A DNA stretch of 25,594 nt. Origin: Metaruminococcus_A sp050943475. GTDB lineage: Bacteria > Bacillota > Clostridia > Oscillospirales > Ruminococcaceae. The DNA is taken from the NCBI GenBank assembly GCA_050943475.1, contig JBMNPF010000017.1, forward strand, positions 1 to 25,594. The letters are read 5' to 3'. Under the pieces are notes generated by a model. It made no database searches and was not told where the DNA came from. It saw only the letters and a program-made list of their open reading frames with translations. A program made the translations under genes and the position numbers. Shown here one piece after another: positions 1 to 7,150 of this stretch; position 1 is the first letter of the stretch, and each line of letters starts with the position of its first letter.

Positions 1-59
1 AATGTGTAAGCACGGTGACGTGTGCAGCTAGCGAGTACTAATCGGTCGAGGGCTTGACC
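1..59 (+). rRNA. rrl: 23S ribosomal RNA, 3' end only
   Basis: The first ~59 bases match the conserved 3' terminus of bacterial 23S rRNA, including the segment 'gtactaatcggtcgagg' followed by 'cttgacc'. The rest of the gene lies to the left of the window. The exact mature 3' end is estimated from the conserved CTTGACC ending and may be off by one or two bases. Confidence 0.93.
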
Positions 60-106
60 TACATGGTTATGTTCCTTTTTCTCTTCGTTTCTTCCTTTTA
101 TTCAGT

Positions 107-128
107 TTTCAGAGTATCTGCTCTGAAA
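107..128 (+). other. Hairpin between 23S and tRNA-Lys (probable rRNA/tRNA processing site)
   Basis: Eight perfect base pairs (tttcagag with ctctgaaa) around a 6-base loop sit in the pyrimidine-rich spacer just upstream of tRNA-Lys. There is no following T-run, so a processing stem is more likely than a terminator. Confidence 0.4.
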
Positions 129-133
129 GAAGC

Positions 134-209
<76 letters not shown>

Positions 210-212
210 TTC

Positions 213-287
213 GGCCCGTTGGTCAAGCGGTTAAGACTCCAGCCTCTCACGCTGGCATCGGGGGTTCGATTCCCCCACGGGTCACCA
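213..287 (+). tRNA. tRNA-Glu (anticodon CTC)
   Basis: Acceptor stem GGCCCGT pairs with ACGGGTC (one G-T pair). The anticodon stem ccagc/gctgg encloses ctctcac, giving anticodon CTC. T-loop GGTTCGATTCC and encoded CCA are present. Only three bases separate it from the preceding tRNA-Lys, and two from the inferred 5S start. Confidence 0.96.
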
Positions 288-289
288 TA

Positions 290-405
290 GTTGGTGTTAA
301 TGGCGGTGAGGGTCCACCCGTTCCCATACCGAACACGGAAGTTAAGCTCACCAGTGTCGACAATACTTGGCTGGCAACGGCCCGGGAAGATAGAGCGACG
401 CCAAC
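290..405 (+). rRNA. rrf: 5S ribosomal RNA
   Basis: About 116 bases with conserved 5S elements: the terminal helix gttggtg paired with cgccaac, the core 'cccataccgaacacggaagttaagc' region, and the 3' 'gggaagatag' region. It begins within two or three bases of the CCA of tRNA-Glu, so tRNA 3' processing may also define the 5S 5' end. Ends were set from the terminal helix and are accurate to about two bases. Confidence 0.94.
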
Positions 406-419
406 ACGTTATGAAGGAT

Positions 420-444
420 GGAGCTGGTATTTTATATCAGCTCC
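420..444 (+). other. Hairpin between 5S and the CAT tRNA
   Basis: Eleven-base-pair stem (ggagctggtat with atatcagctcc, one G-T pair) with a 3-base loop. No T-run follows and more tRNAs lie downstream, so a processing stem or a weak attenuator is more likely than a full terminator. Confidence 0.4.
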
Positions 445-463
445 TAATTCAAAATGTAGGTAG

Positions 464-540
464 GGGCCATTAGCTCAGTTGGTTAGAGCAACCGGCTCAT
501 AACCGGTCGGTCCGGGGTTCGAGTCCCTGATGGCCCACCA
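464..540 (+). tRNA. tRNA with anticodon CAT (elongator Met, or Ile2 after lysidine modification)
   Basis: Acceptor GGGCCAT pairs with ATGGCCC. Anticodon stem accgg/ccggt encloses ctcataa, giving CAT. T-arm GGTTCGAGTCC and CCA are present. The anticodon stem lacks the three consecutive G-C pairs of an initiator tRNA and the first acceptor pair is normal, so it is not fMet. Elongator Met and Ile2 (TilS substrate) cannot be separated with certainty by eye. Confidence 0.93.
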
Positions 541-553
541 TTTTATATTGCAT

Positions 554-629
554 AGGGGTATAGCTCAGTTGGTAGAGCAGTGGTCTCCAAAACCACGTGC
601 CGAGGGTTCAAGTCCTTCTGCCCCTGCCA
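554..629 (+). tRNA. tRNA-Trp (anticodon CCA)
   Basis: Acceptor AGGGGTA pairs with TGCCCCT, discriminator base G, encoded CCA. Anticodon stem gtggt/accac encloses ctccaaa, giving anticodon CCA. It is the last RNA gene of the operon, seven bases before a terminator hairpin. Confidence 0.96.
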
Positions 630-635
630 GTCAAG

Positions 636-671
636 AGCCTCGACACGCAATTCGCGTTCGGGGCTTTTGTT
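636..671 (+). terminator. Intrinsic terminator of the rRNA-tRNA operon
   Basis: Stem agcctcga/tcggggct plus inner acgc/gcgt with a one-base mismatch between the two helices, followed by TTTTGTT. Its position directly behind tRNA-Trp fits the end of the rrn transcript. Confidence 0.8.
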
Positions 672-732
672 ATGTTTGAATTTAGATGCTCGCGTCAAAG
701 CGGTATCTTTTTTGTACCCGGCAGACAGAAAG

Positions 733-781
733 AAACTCCTACAAAGTCTTTTGAATAAAACTTTGCAGGAGTTTTATTTAT
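733..781 (+). terminator. Second intrinsic terminator behind the rRNA operon
   Basis: Stem aaactcct-a-caaagt paired with actttg-c-aggagttt (a single mismatch) around a 12-base loop, followed by TTTATTTATT. The A-rich 5' flank means it could also act on the minus strand. It backs up the terminator at 636-671. Confidence 0.72.
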
Positions 782-1132
782 TATCATTTATAAAAATATC
801 AAAAAAATATTAAGTTGACCTTTAAAAAGCAAGGTTATACTGCATATTATTTGCTGAATAGCCTTGTTTGTTTTTATCTTTTGGTTAGGGGAGGACAAAT
901 CAATCTTTTTAATAAGATAACCGAATTGAAACATTATATCTCCGCAAAGGAGTGTGCCAATTCGATTCCCGGTTCTAGTTTTTTGCTTGAAACTGGAAGG
1001 GGTGAAACGTGTTATTTAACCGACAACATGTTCTGCTCTTTAAGAAAATTTTTGTATCGCTTCAAAACAGTGGATTCTTCGGGCGTTTTGTGGTATGGTA
1101 GAAGCAGTTTAGAAAAGGAGGGCGTTCTTGCC
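782..1132. other. Intergenic stretch with no convincing gene
   Basis: About 350 AT-rich bases between the rRNA operon and the VOC gene. A reading frame in phase with the VOC gene stays open from a TTG at 815, but it has no ribosome site at its start and its translation shows no domain-like character. A loose TTGACC...TATACT pair (815 onward, spacer about 15) could be a promoter for the downstream gene. Otherwise I see nothing. Confidence 0.4.
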
Positions 1133-1495
1133 ATGACTTCAAGATACCTGCATACAAATTTTAATGTTTTTGACCTTGAGAAAAGTCTTGCCTTCTATGA
1201 GAAAGCGTTGGGGCTTAAAGAGGTGCGCCGGGTAAATGGTCCGGACGGCGCTTTTATCATTGTTTTTCTCGGAGATGGTCAAACCGATGCACAGCTCGAG
1301 CTCACCTGGATGCGTGATCGTAAAACGCCATACGATCTCGGTGATAAGGAATTTCATATTGCGTACCGCGTGCCGGATAAAAAGCAAGCCCACTCCCTGC
1401 ATGAGGAAATGGGCTGTATCTGCTATGAAAACCATGACATGGATTTGTATTTTATTGAGGATCCGGATGGATACTGGATTGAAATTTTAGACTAG
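1133..1495 (+). CDS. gloA: Glyoxalase I-like VOC family protein (lactoylglutathione lyase type)
   Basis: A 120-residue single-module vicinal-oxygen-chelate protein. The four metal ligands of bacterial glyoxalase I can be assigned: His7, Glu56, His75 and Glu117. It would isomerise a hemithioacetal of methylglyoxal with a thiol in the cytoplasm; the physiological thiol is unknown because most Clostridia lack glutathione. The ATG at 1133 is chosen because GGAGG lies 11 bases upstream and because VOC homology begins directly at this Met; a longer in-frame extension upstream has no ribosome site. Its TAG stop shares the palindromic CTAG with the stop of the convergent gene. Family assignment is firm, substrate is inferred. 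Confidence 0.88.
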   Translation: MTSRYLHTNFNVFDLEKSLAFYEKALGLKEVRRVNGPDGAFIIVFLGDGQTDAQLELTWMRDRKTPYDLGDKEFHIAYRVPDKKQAHSLHEEMGCICYENHDMDLYFIEDPDGYWIEILD

Positions 1496-2187
1496 TATTG
1501 AAACAACTGCCCCGGCTTTTCAATGACCGCGATGCGGTCCAGATAAGAGGCTGCCTTGATATCACCTTTAAGCCAATCAAAAATCCGGTAATCGTCCCCA
1601 AAGTGCATGGGGAAAATTTGTTTGACGTCTGCCATCTGGACAAGGTAATCCAGCCCCAGTAGGTAGGATTCTCGCTCCAACCGCGGATCAACCGGAACAA
1701 AAGCGATATCAATGGTTTTTCCCCGCAGTTTATGGATTTCATCCCGGTAGCTTTTGGACATATTGGCGTTGTAGCCGGCGCTTTCGCCGCTCCAGTGCCA
1801 CCAGTTGAGATCTCCTGCGTGGTAGATGGTCAATCCGTCTGCTTCAATGAGAAAGGCCACGCCTTCATCCGTTGAGGTCAGCGCCGTTACAGTAATGCCG
1901 TCAACGGTTTTGGTTTCGCCTGGATAAATGTTAATCCCGCCCTTTTTGGGGCAAGGAACGTCGTGAGACATGACGTATTGCAGTTTTTTGCATTTTTTTT
2001 GCCAAGATACAATGTCCTTCCAGTAGTGATCCTCGTGGCGGTGTGAGACAAAAATGACGCTGCCCGGTTCCGCAAGTAAAGCTGGATCCGGCCCTGGATT
2101 GCTTCCGTCGTAGTCAAAGACCAGATAGTGATGATCGGTTTTCACTGCGAAGCCGCTGTGGTGTAAATACTGTATTTGCGCTTTCAT
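1492..2187 (-). CDS. Metallo-beta-lactamase-fold hydrolase
   Basis: 231 residues. The zinc signature H-R-H-E-D-H is at residues 49-54, with a later H-A-G-D motif (YHAGDLN) and a distal histidine in PMHFGDD, as in the UlaG-like/Zn-dependent hydrolase branch of the MBL superfamily. The substrate cannot be told. The start at 2187 is preferred to an upstream candidate at 2229 because a GGGGGG ribosome site lies 7 bases before it and the family N-terminus (beta strand, then HSGF) begins here. The gene is monocistronic and converges on the VOC gene, with which its TAG stop overlaps. Confidence 0.88.
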   Translation of the reverse strand: MKAQIQYLHHSGFAVKTDHHYLVFDYDGSNPGPDPALLAEPGSVIFVSHRHEDHYWKDIVSWQKKCKKLQYVMSHDVPCPKKGGINIYPGETKTVDGITVTALTSTDEGVAFLIEADGLTIYHAGDLNWWHWSGESAGYNANMSKSYRDEIHKLRGKTIDIAFVPVDPRLERESYLLGLDYLVQMADVKQIFPMHFGDDYRIFDWLKGDIKAASYLDRIAVIEKPGQLFQY

Positions 2188-2310
2188 ATGAATCCCCCCT
2201 TTTGCCTTTAGTATAGCATAGTTGTGCAAAAAGAAAATAGAGATGAAAGTTTATTTTTGATTTTTGGAGAATATTCCTAAAAATGGGCTTGTCTCTACCG
2301 CAATATCACA

Positions 2311-2355
2311 AGAAAACCGAGCGCCCTGGAGATATTTCTCCAAGGCGCTCGGTTT
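2311..2355 (-). terminator. Intrinsic terminator of the hsp20 gene
   Basis: A perfect 12-base-pair stem (aaaccgagcgcc with ggcgctcggttt) topped by a second short helix. On the minus strand it is followed by TTTTCTTG. It lies 25 bases beyond the hsp20 stop. Confidence 0.87.
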
Positions 2356-2379
2356 ATGGGAGTTCAACAAATAAAAGAG

Positions 2380-2814
2380 TTATTCAATATCAATGCGTCT
2401 GGATACAGGCGCTTTAGAGGGATCTTTTTTTGGCATAGACAAGGTCAGAATACCATTGCTGTATCCCGCCTTAATTTCATCGCTTTTGATTTCACTCAGA
2501 TCAAAGCTGCGGGAGAAAGAGCCGTAACGCCGTTCTCTCTGGATGTACTGCCCTTTTTTCACATCCTTTGTTTCGGATGTTTCGCGGTGTTCCGCGTGGA
2601 TGGTCAAGGTGTTGTCCTTGACGTCAATTTGAATATCTTCCTTGGAGAAACCCGGCAGCTCTGCCTCCAGAACATATTTGTCGCCCTTGTCAAGGACATC
2701 GGTCCGGAACTGGGTGAGCTGTGGTGTAAACCCATCAAAAAAGCTGCGTTCCATATCGTCAAAATAGTTGAACAAACTTCTATTGCCGCGTCCAAATGGA
2801 ATCATATCAAACAT
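2380..2814 (-). CDS. Small heat-shock protein, Hsp20/alpha-crystallin family
   Basis: 144 residues, the usual length of a bacterial small Hsp. A short N-terminal region rich in Phe/Arg is followed by an alpha-crystallin domain (about 38-130) with the ELPGFSKEDI strand, the A-x-x-x-N-G-I-L motif (AGYSNGILTL) and a short C-terminal tail. It is an ATP-independent holdase that keeps unfolding proteins soluble. GGAGG lies 8 bases before the ATG. A CIRCE operator lies about 170 bases upstream, which points to HrcA repression. A strong terminator follows, so it is transcribed alone. Confidence 0.95.
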   Translation of the reverse strand: MFDMIPFGRGNRSLFNYFDDMERSFFDGFTPQLTQFRTDVLDKGDKYVLEAELPGFSKEDIQIDVKDNTLTIHAEHRETSETKDVKKGQYIQRERRYGSFSRSFDLSEIKSDEIKAGYSNGILTLSMPKKDPSKAPVSRRIDIE

Positions 2815-2981
2815 TATAAAAACCTCCTGAAAATGATTTATGTTTTTGGTATGAATTGGCTTTCAGAACCTTGCCTGGCCCATCTGAATCACCTTCCTAA
2901 GAACTCTCTTTTTGTTTACAACTATAATATAACCTCGAATTGTTATATGTTATTACATACTATTTAAATAAAATATTAATT

Positions 2982-3008
2982 TTAGCACTTATATATAGAG
3001 AGTGCTAA
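2982..3008. promoter_or_regulatory. CIRCE operator (HrcA binding site)
   Basis: TTAGCACTT, nine bases, then GAGTGCTAA: the CIRCE inverted repeat with one departure (final T instead of C) in the left arm. HrcA binds this element to repress class I heat-shock genes. It lies between the minus-strand hsp20 and the plus-strand aldo/keto reductase operon. Hsp20 is the natural target, although I could not define its promoter and the implied leader is long. Confidence 0.85.
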
Positions 3009-3066
3009 AATTGCTGAGGTTACAATTTTGTGGCACCTTTCCTCTTGCTTTTTAACGGATTTTCGC

Positions 3067-3095
3067 TTGCTTAATCCGGGCCGGGCCTTTATAAT
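3067..3095 (+). promoter_or_regulatory. SigA-type promoter of the aldo/keto reductase operon
   Basis: TTGCTT at 3067-3072, a 17-base spacer, and TATAAT at 3090-3095. This is followed by about 55 bases of leader before the ATG at 3155. Confidence 0.7.
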
Positions 3096-3154
3096 AGAAT
3101 CAATATGGAAATTTACAGAACCTGACAGCAACCGAGTAAAGGATGGAGAAAACT

Positions 3155-4306
3155 ATGAAACAGCGTGTATTGGGCAGAACGGGGATAAAGGTCAGTGAAA
3201 TTGGTCTTGGATGCGAGCATTTGCAGGGAGCGGCGCCCGAGACGGTCAATGCCGTTGTGGATGCGGCGCTGGAATGCGGCATTTCCATTTTCGATGTGTT
3301 TATGTCGGAACCGCAGGTGCGCACCAATCTTGGCAACGCCTTAAAGGGTAGACGAGAGCGCGTCTGCTTGCAGGGACATATTGGCGCTGCATGGGTGGAT
3401 GGACAGTATGAACGGACCAATGACCCAGAAAAATGCCGGTTTTTCTTTGAAGATTTCCTCACCCGGCTGCAGACCGATTATGTCGATATTGGCATGATCC
3501 ATTTTGTCGACACCGAGGAGGATTATCACGGTATTTTTGACACGGATGTCATTCGGTATGCCCTTTCTTTAAAAGAACAGGGGAAAATCCGTGCGCTGGG
3601 CATGAGCTCCCACAATCCGGTTGTGGCAAAACGGGCGGTCGAAACCGGCCTGCTCGATGTATTGATGTTCAGTCTCAATCCAGCCTATGATTTGCTTCCA
3701 GAGGATGTGAAGATAGATGACCTTTTTGTACCGGAGACCTTTGAAACCGGTAAGCTCAACGGAGTGAACCCTAGCCGTGCGGCATTGTATCAGGCTTGTG
3801 AACTGCATGGTACGGCCATTACGGTTATGAAATCGCTTGGTGCCGGCGCTCTGCTGAAAGCGGAAAGCTCTCCTTTTGGTATTGCTCTGACCCCGGCGCA
3901 GTGCGCCCACTATGCCTTGACCCGTCCGGCGGTGGCAAGTGCCTTAATTGGATGCAGAACACCGGAAGAGGTGCGGCTGGCGGCTTCTTACAGTGATCTT
4001 TCAGAGTCGGAAAAGGATTATTCCGCCATCCTCAGTGCAACACCAAAGTACGCCCTGCGCGGCAAATGCATGTACTGCAACCATTGCCTGCCATGTCCGT
4101 CGCACATTGATATTGCACAGGTTAATAAGTATTTGGACTTGGCGCTGGAGCAGGACACTGTTCCGGATACCATCCGCGCCCATTATGCCGCGCTTGAAGC
4201 AAAGGCTTCGGACTGCATCCAGTGCGGAAGCTGTGAAGGCAACTGCCCGTTTGATGTAAAAATCATTGAGCGAATGGAGCGTGCGGCAGCGTTATTTGGT
4301 CGGTAA
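3155..4306 (+). CDS. [4Fe-4S] aldo/keto reductase-like protein with incomplete catalytic tetrad
   Basis: 383 residues: an AKR-type TIM barrel (about 1-290) followed by a bacterial ferredoxin-like tail. The tail has two cysteine sets, C305/C308/C311/C314 and C354/C357/C360/C364, each ending in Cys-Pro, consistent with two [4Fe-4S] clusters. Asp47 and His116 match two members of the AKR tetrad. The Tyr position lies in FMSEPQ and the Lys position in VCLQGH, so Tyr and Lys appear to be absent. Classical NADPH ketone reduction is therefore doubtful; electron transfer through the clusters is an inference. The ATG at 3155 has GGAG six bases upstream, while the ATG at 3143 overlaps its own ribosome site. 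It is the first gene of a three-gene operon. Confidence 0.88.
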   Translation: MKQRVLGRTGIKVSEIGLGCEHLQGAAPETVNAVVDAALECGISIFDVFMSEPQVRTNLGNALKGRRERVCLQGHIGAAWVDGQYERTNDPEKCRFFFEDFLTRLQTDYVDIGMIHFVDTEEDYHGIFDTDVIRYALSLKEQGKIRALGMSSHNPVVAKRAVETGLLDVLMFSLNPAYDLLPEDVKIDDLFVPETFETGKLNGVNPSRAALYQACELHGTAITVMKSLGAGALLKAESSPFGIALTPAQCAHYALTRPAVASALIGCRTPEEVRLAASYSDLSESEKDYSAILSATPKYALRGKCMYCNHCLPCPSHIDIAQVNKYLDLALEQDTVPDTIRAHYAALEAKASDCIQCGSCEGNCPFDVKIIERMERAAALFGR

Positions 4307-4354
4307 AAAATTCACCCTACATCCCAGAAATCATTACACAAAGGAGATCCGCTT

Positions 4355-5017
4355 ATGCCAGAGAAAAAATTAAAAGTCGCGGTGGTGGTTGGGCACCATT
4401 CCTATGAGGTCCAGCCGTTTCAAAACCTGTTTACCTGCATTCCGGAGATTGACTGCTACATCCAGCACTTGGAGCAGTTCACCAGCAGTTCCAAAGAGGT
4501 ACGGGAAAGCTACGATGTTATTGTGTTTTACACCATGTGGCTGGATACTCCTGTCAACGACGGCCCTTGGTATGAAGGCTGTGCGCTGGACGCCCTGAGT
4601 GCGCTTGGGGAAACCGGGCAGGGGATTTTTATGCTGCACCATTCCATTCTTGCCTTTCGGGATTGGCCGCTCTGGGCGGAAATCTGCGGCGTCTCGGCAG
4701 AGCATTATAAGGATTATCACCTTGACGTACCGATGGATTATCAGATTGCAGATAAAGAACACCCGGTGATCCGCGGTTTGCAGGATTTTTCCATGGTGGA
4801 TGAGGCCTATGAAATGGGGCCCTGTGCATCGAATTGCCATGTCTTAATCACTACAAATAACGCCAAAAACATTCCTACCGTTGCTTGGACAACCGAATAT
4901 AAAGGTTCAAAGGTGCTGTGTTATCAGTCCGGCCACTGCAATACTTCGTACGCTGACCCGAATTTCCGGGAAATTGTACGGCGCGGCATTCTCTGGCTTG
5001 GTGGAAAACTTCAGTAA
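4355..5017 (+). CDS. ThuA-like (trehalose-utilisation family) protein
   Basis: 220 residues with a glutamine-amidotransferase-like (flavodoxin-type) fold. It has an N-terminal strand KVAVVVGHHSYE, the family segment G-x-F-M-L-H-H-S followed by W-P-L-W, and the C-terminal Q-S-G-H-C-N motif before a helix ending GILWLGG. ThuA proteins accompany Gfo/Idh dehydrogenases in oxidation of disaccharides to 3-keto sugars, but their own reaction is poorly defined. GGAG lies 8 bases before the ATG. It sits 48 bases after the aldo/keto reductase gene and 45 before the Gfo/Idh gene, in the same transcript. Confidence is high for the fold and low for the substrate. Confidence 0.83.
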   Translation: MPEKKLKVAVVVGHHSYEVQPFQNLFTCIPEIDCYIQHLEQFTSSSKEVRESYDVIVFYTMWLDTPVNDGPWYEGCALDALSALGETGQGIFMLHHSILAFRDWPLWAEICGVSAEHYKDYHLDVPMDYQIADKEHPVIRGLQDFSMVDEAYEMGPCASNCHVLITTNNAKNIPTVAWTTEYKGSKVLCYQSGHCNTSYADPNFREIVRRGILWLGGKLQ

Positions 5018-5062
5018 ACCAAACATACGTTACAGCAAACAACGCAGAAAGAGGAAACAATT

Positions 5063-6148
5063 ATGGCTTATAAAGCAATTTTAGTTGGAACTGGAACCTG
5101 GGGCGAATGGTGGTGCGAAAAATTTCTGCCGCCTAATATTGCGGACGGCACCGTAGAGGTGGTGGCCGCTGTGGATCGAAACCCGGCGGCGTTGAACTGC
5201 GCCAAAAAGTTCCTGCACCTCTCGGACGCGCAATGCTATACCGACACAGAAACCGCGTTTCGTGAAAACAAGGCGGATTTCTGCATCAATGTTGTGACGC
5301 CGGCGCATCATGAGGAGATTGTCGACCTTGCCATTAAGTATGGGCTTAACATCCTCTCGGAAAAGCCGATTGCCGATACATTGGAGGGTTCCATCCGCAT
5401 TGCAGAAAAGGTCAAAAAAGCCGGCTTGAAAATGGGAGTGACCATGAGCCACCGTTTTGATCAGGATAAGACCTCTATGCGCGGCCAGCTCCGCAGCGGG
5501 CGCTGGGGCGAATTGGATTACATCATCACCCGTTTTACCTGCGACTGCCGCAAATACGGGAGCTGGGGCGAGTTCCGCCACGAAATTGCCAATACGCTGC
5601 TGCTGGAGGGCGCGGTTCATCACCTTGATATCCTCGCAGATTTTGCGGGTGCAAAATGCGATACCGTTTACGCGCAAACATGGCATCCGCGCTGGGGGGA
5701 ATTCAAAGGGGACTGCCAGGCGCTTATCACCATGACCTTTAAAAACGGTACAAAGGCTTTCTATGAGGGCGCAAAAACCAACGCCGTATCCCTCAATACC
5801 TGGGCAAACGAATATTTTCGTGCCGAGTGTGAAAACGCTACGCTGGTTTTAAATAAACGCCGTCTGGAGGTGTTTCCGTACAATGCAGAAACCTCCTGGG
5901 CGGAGGGAATTGAAGGGCAGGGGCTTACAATTCCGCTGCTTCAGCAGAAAAAATGGGCTAATACTTGGCTGATTGAGCAGTTCGTCCGCTGGCTGGACGG
6001 CGGCGAACCAATGGAAACCAATGTCGAGGATAATTTGCAGGCGGTAGCGCATATTTTTTCCGCCATTGAAAGCGTGCGGACCGGGCAGGTTGTTAAGGTA
6101 CAGCAGTTCTTAAACGAAACCCGTGAAAAGGTTTTAGCAGGAATGTAA
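5063..6148 (+). CDS. Gfo/Idh/MocA family NAD(P)-dependent oxidoreductase
   Basis: 361 residues. An N-terminal Rossmann domain (about 1-125) carries the dinucleotide loop G-T-G-T-W-G (residues 9-14) and the family motif E-K-P with its catalytic lysine. The C-terminal alpha/beta domain contains the E-G-A-V-H-H-L-D segment that supplies the usual catalytic Asp/His. Such enzymes oxidise or reduce sugars, inositols or amino sugars, often at C3. With ThuA-like and AKR-like neighbours, a 3-keto-sugar or cyclitol pathway is the best guess. GAGG lies 8 bases before the ATG. It is the last gene before a strong terminator; there is no transporter or glycosidase in the operon. Confidence 0.9.
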   Translation: MAYKAILVGTGTWGEWWCEKFLPPNIADGTVEVVAAVDRNPAALNCAKKFLHLSDAQCYTDTETAFRENKADFCINVVTPAHHEEIVDLAIKYGLNILSEKPIADTLEGSIRIAEKVKKAGLKMGVTMSHRFDQDKTSMRGQLRSGRWGELDYIITRFTCDCRKYGSWGEFRHEIANTLLLEGAVHHLDILADFAGAKCDTVYAQTWHPRWGEFKGDCQALITMTFKNGTKAFYEGAKTNAVSLNTWANEYFRAECENATLVLNKRRLEVFPYNAETSWAEGIEGQGLTIPLLQQKKWANTWLIEQFVRWLDGGEPMETNVEDNLQAVAHIFSAIESVRTGQVVKVQQFLNETREKVLAGM

Positions 6149-6201
6149 ACACCGGCTCTGCTTCAAAATAAGTTTTATCCCCAAAAAATTTTGTTCAATT
6201 T

Positions 6202-6236
6202 AAAAGCACTGTCCGTTTTTTTGGACAGTGCTTTTT
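6202..6236 (+). terminator. Terminator of the AKR-ThuA-Gfo/Idh operon
   Basis: Perfect 13-base-pair stem (aaaagcactgtcc with ggacagtgctttt) around eight bases, ending in TTTTT. The symmetrical A/T flanks make it potentially bidirectional. Confidence 0.9.
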
Positions 6237-6237
6237 G

Positions 6238-6243
6238 TATAAT
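6238..6243 (+). promoter_or_regulatory. -10 element upstream of the small membrane protein
   Basis: An exact TATAAT sits immediately behind the preceding terminator and 25 bases before the next ATG. No good -35 is present at 17 bases, because that position falls in the terminator loop (GTTTTT). This is a tentative promoter. Confidence 0.4.
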
Positions 6244-6268
6244 AGAGGCAGAAAAGGGAGGTAAAACT

Positions 6269-6550
6269 ATGAAACGTATATGGACAACACTCGGCTTATC
6301 CGGATTGGGATTTTGTTTTATAGCCGCTTCGGCAAGTGACGCAAATGTCATTCCGTTTGGAATCATCCTTTTGCTGCTGGTATTTGGGCTTTTACTACTC
6401 GTTTCAGCCGTAATCGGACCGCGTCTGTATCGGCTGCACCGGCAGGCAATTCTACGGCAGCGCCGGGTGAAAATTCGCCCGGTTGCATACCGTGCCCGTT
6501 TAAACCGCTGTAATGTGCAGAAAGCGCATTTTCCGGATGTTGTAGGTTGA
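6269..6550 (+). CDS. Small hypothetical membrane protein (two predicted TM helices)
   Basis: 93 residues of no family that I recognise. Two hydrophobic segments (about 5-22 and 28-48) are followed by a very basic tail rich in Arg and His, so the topology would be a hairpin with the tail in the cytoplasm. GGGAGG lies 8 bases upstream of the ATG at 6269, and a TATAAT precedes it, which supports expression. Its last 51 bases overlap the 3' end of the convergent amidase-like gene, so the basic tail may be partly a shadow of that gene. Moderately sure it is real. Confidence 0.6.
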   Translation: MKRIWTTLGLSGLGFCFIAASASDANVIPFGIILLLLVFGLLLLVSAVIGPRLYRLHRQAILRQRRVKIRPVAYRARLNRCNVQKAHFPDVVG

Positions 6551-6979
6551 CAGTGCACGGAAATCCGAATCAAAACTGTGACATGCCACCAGCGTGTTTT
6601 CCAGCGTTGGAAAAGGCGAACTCTCCACAATGACGGCGGCGTGGTGAAACCGCGCTCCGGCGGTAACTAGCTGAACAATATCACCCGGTTCAGCTTGCTC
6701 CAATTCAACTTCAATAGCCGCCGGGCCGGTTTTATGCGGCGTTGTTAAAAAACGGTAAAATTGCTCCACCCCGCTCCATGCGGGAGCCCGGTTGCGCAGA
6801 CTATAATAGTGCCATCCGTAGACCGGGCGGGGATCCATTCTTCCGCCGCCTGCCAGAACGCATTGGGATACAAAGTTGGTGCAGTCACCGCCCATTTCTT
6901 CAAAATCGGCATAGTTCGGATTTCTATGAAAAGCCCACTTATGGGCATATTGTACTGCTAATAATCTGTCGTATTGCAT
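6500..6979 (-). CDS. Amidase-like (Amidase_6 / cysteine peptidase fold) domain protein
   Basis: 159 residues. It matches the putative amidase family: YDR...YAHKWA...RNPNY near the start, then G-G-D-C-T-N-F-V-S-Q with the likely catalytic Cys33, and the H-H pair at 112-113 after the EPGDIVQL strand. These are NlpC/P60-like folds that in many spore-formers act on cell-wall peptides. Here there is no signal peptide, so the protein would be cytoplasmic or mother-cell located. The ATG at 6979 is chosen because AGGG lies eight bases upstream; nearer upstream GTG/ATG codons overlap that site. It converges on, and overlaps, a small membrane protein gene. Confidence 0.82.
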   Translation of the reverse strand: MQYDRLLAVQYAHKWAFHRNPNYADFEEMGGDCTNFVSQCVLAGGGRMDPRPVYGWHYYSLRNRAPAWSGVEQFYRFLTTPHKTGPAAIEVELEQAEPGDIVQLVTAGARFHHAAVIVESSPFPTLENTLVACHSFDSDFRALSTYNIRKMRFLHITAV

Positions 6980-7029
6980 GATCATCACCCTAATGCATGA
7001 TACGCAGACAAGAGAGGAGATGTGCTGAC

Positions 7030-7056
7030 AAAGAAAAGCCTAAGGGCTTTTCTTTT
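7030..7056 (+). terminator. Intrinsic terminator-like hairpin in the gene-free region
   Basis: Perfect 11-base-pair stem aaagaaaagcc/ggcttttcttt with a 4-base loop, ending in TCTTTTG. No plus-strand gene precedes it, so it either ends a small RNA or limits read-through toward the kinase gene. Confidence 0.6.
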
Positions 7057-7150
7057 GCACCTTATTTTGTCGAAAGATGTCGGATGATGCGGTATTATAA
7101 AAAACTCACGTTTCTTTTGCGTTGTATCGTTAAGGAGTAATTGAAGTATA

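Noticed and set aside
815..1132. N-terminal extension of the VOC protein in the same frame
   Set aside because: It starts at TTG without a ribosome site and its translation is unlike any VOC N-terminus. ATG 1133 with GGAGG is better.
2356..2967. 203-codon plus-strand frame across the hsp20 gene
   Set aside because: Shadow of hsp20, which has clear family identity, ribosome site and terminator.
7010..7078. Small peptide gene after AGAGGAG (a possible pheromone)
   Set aside because: The only frame after the site reads about 17 codons across a perfect terminator hairpin and lacks AgrD features; a conserved cysteine and downstream processing gene are absent.
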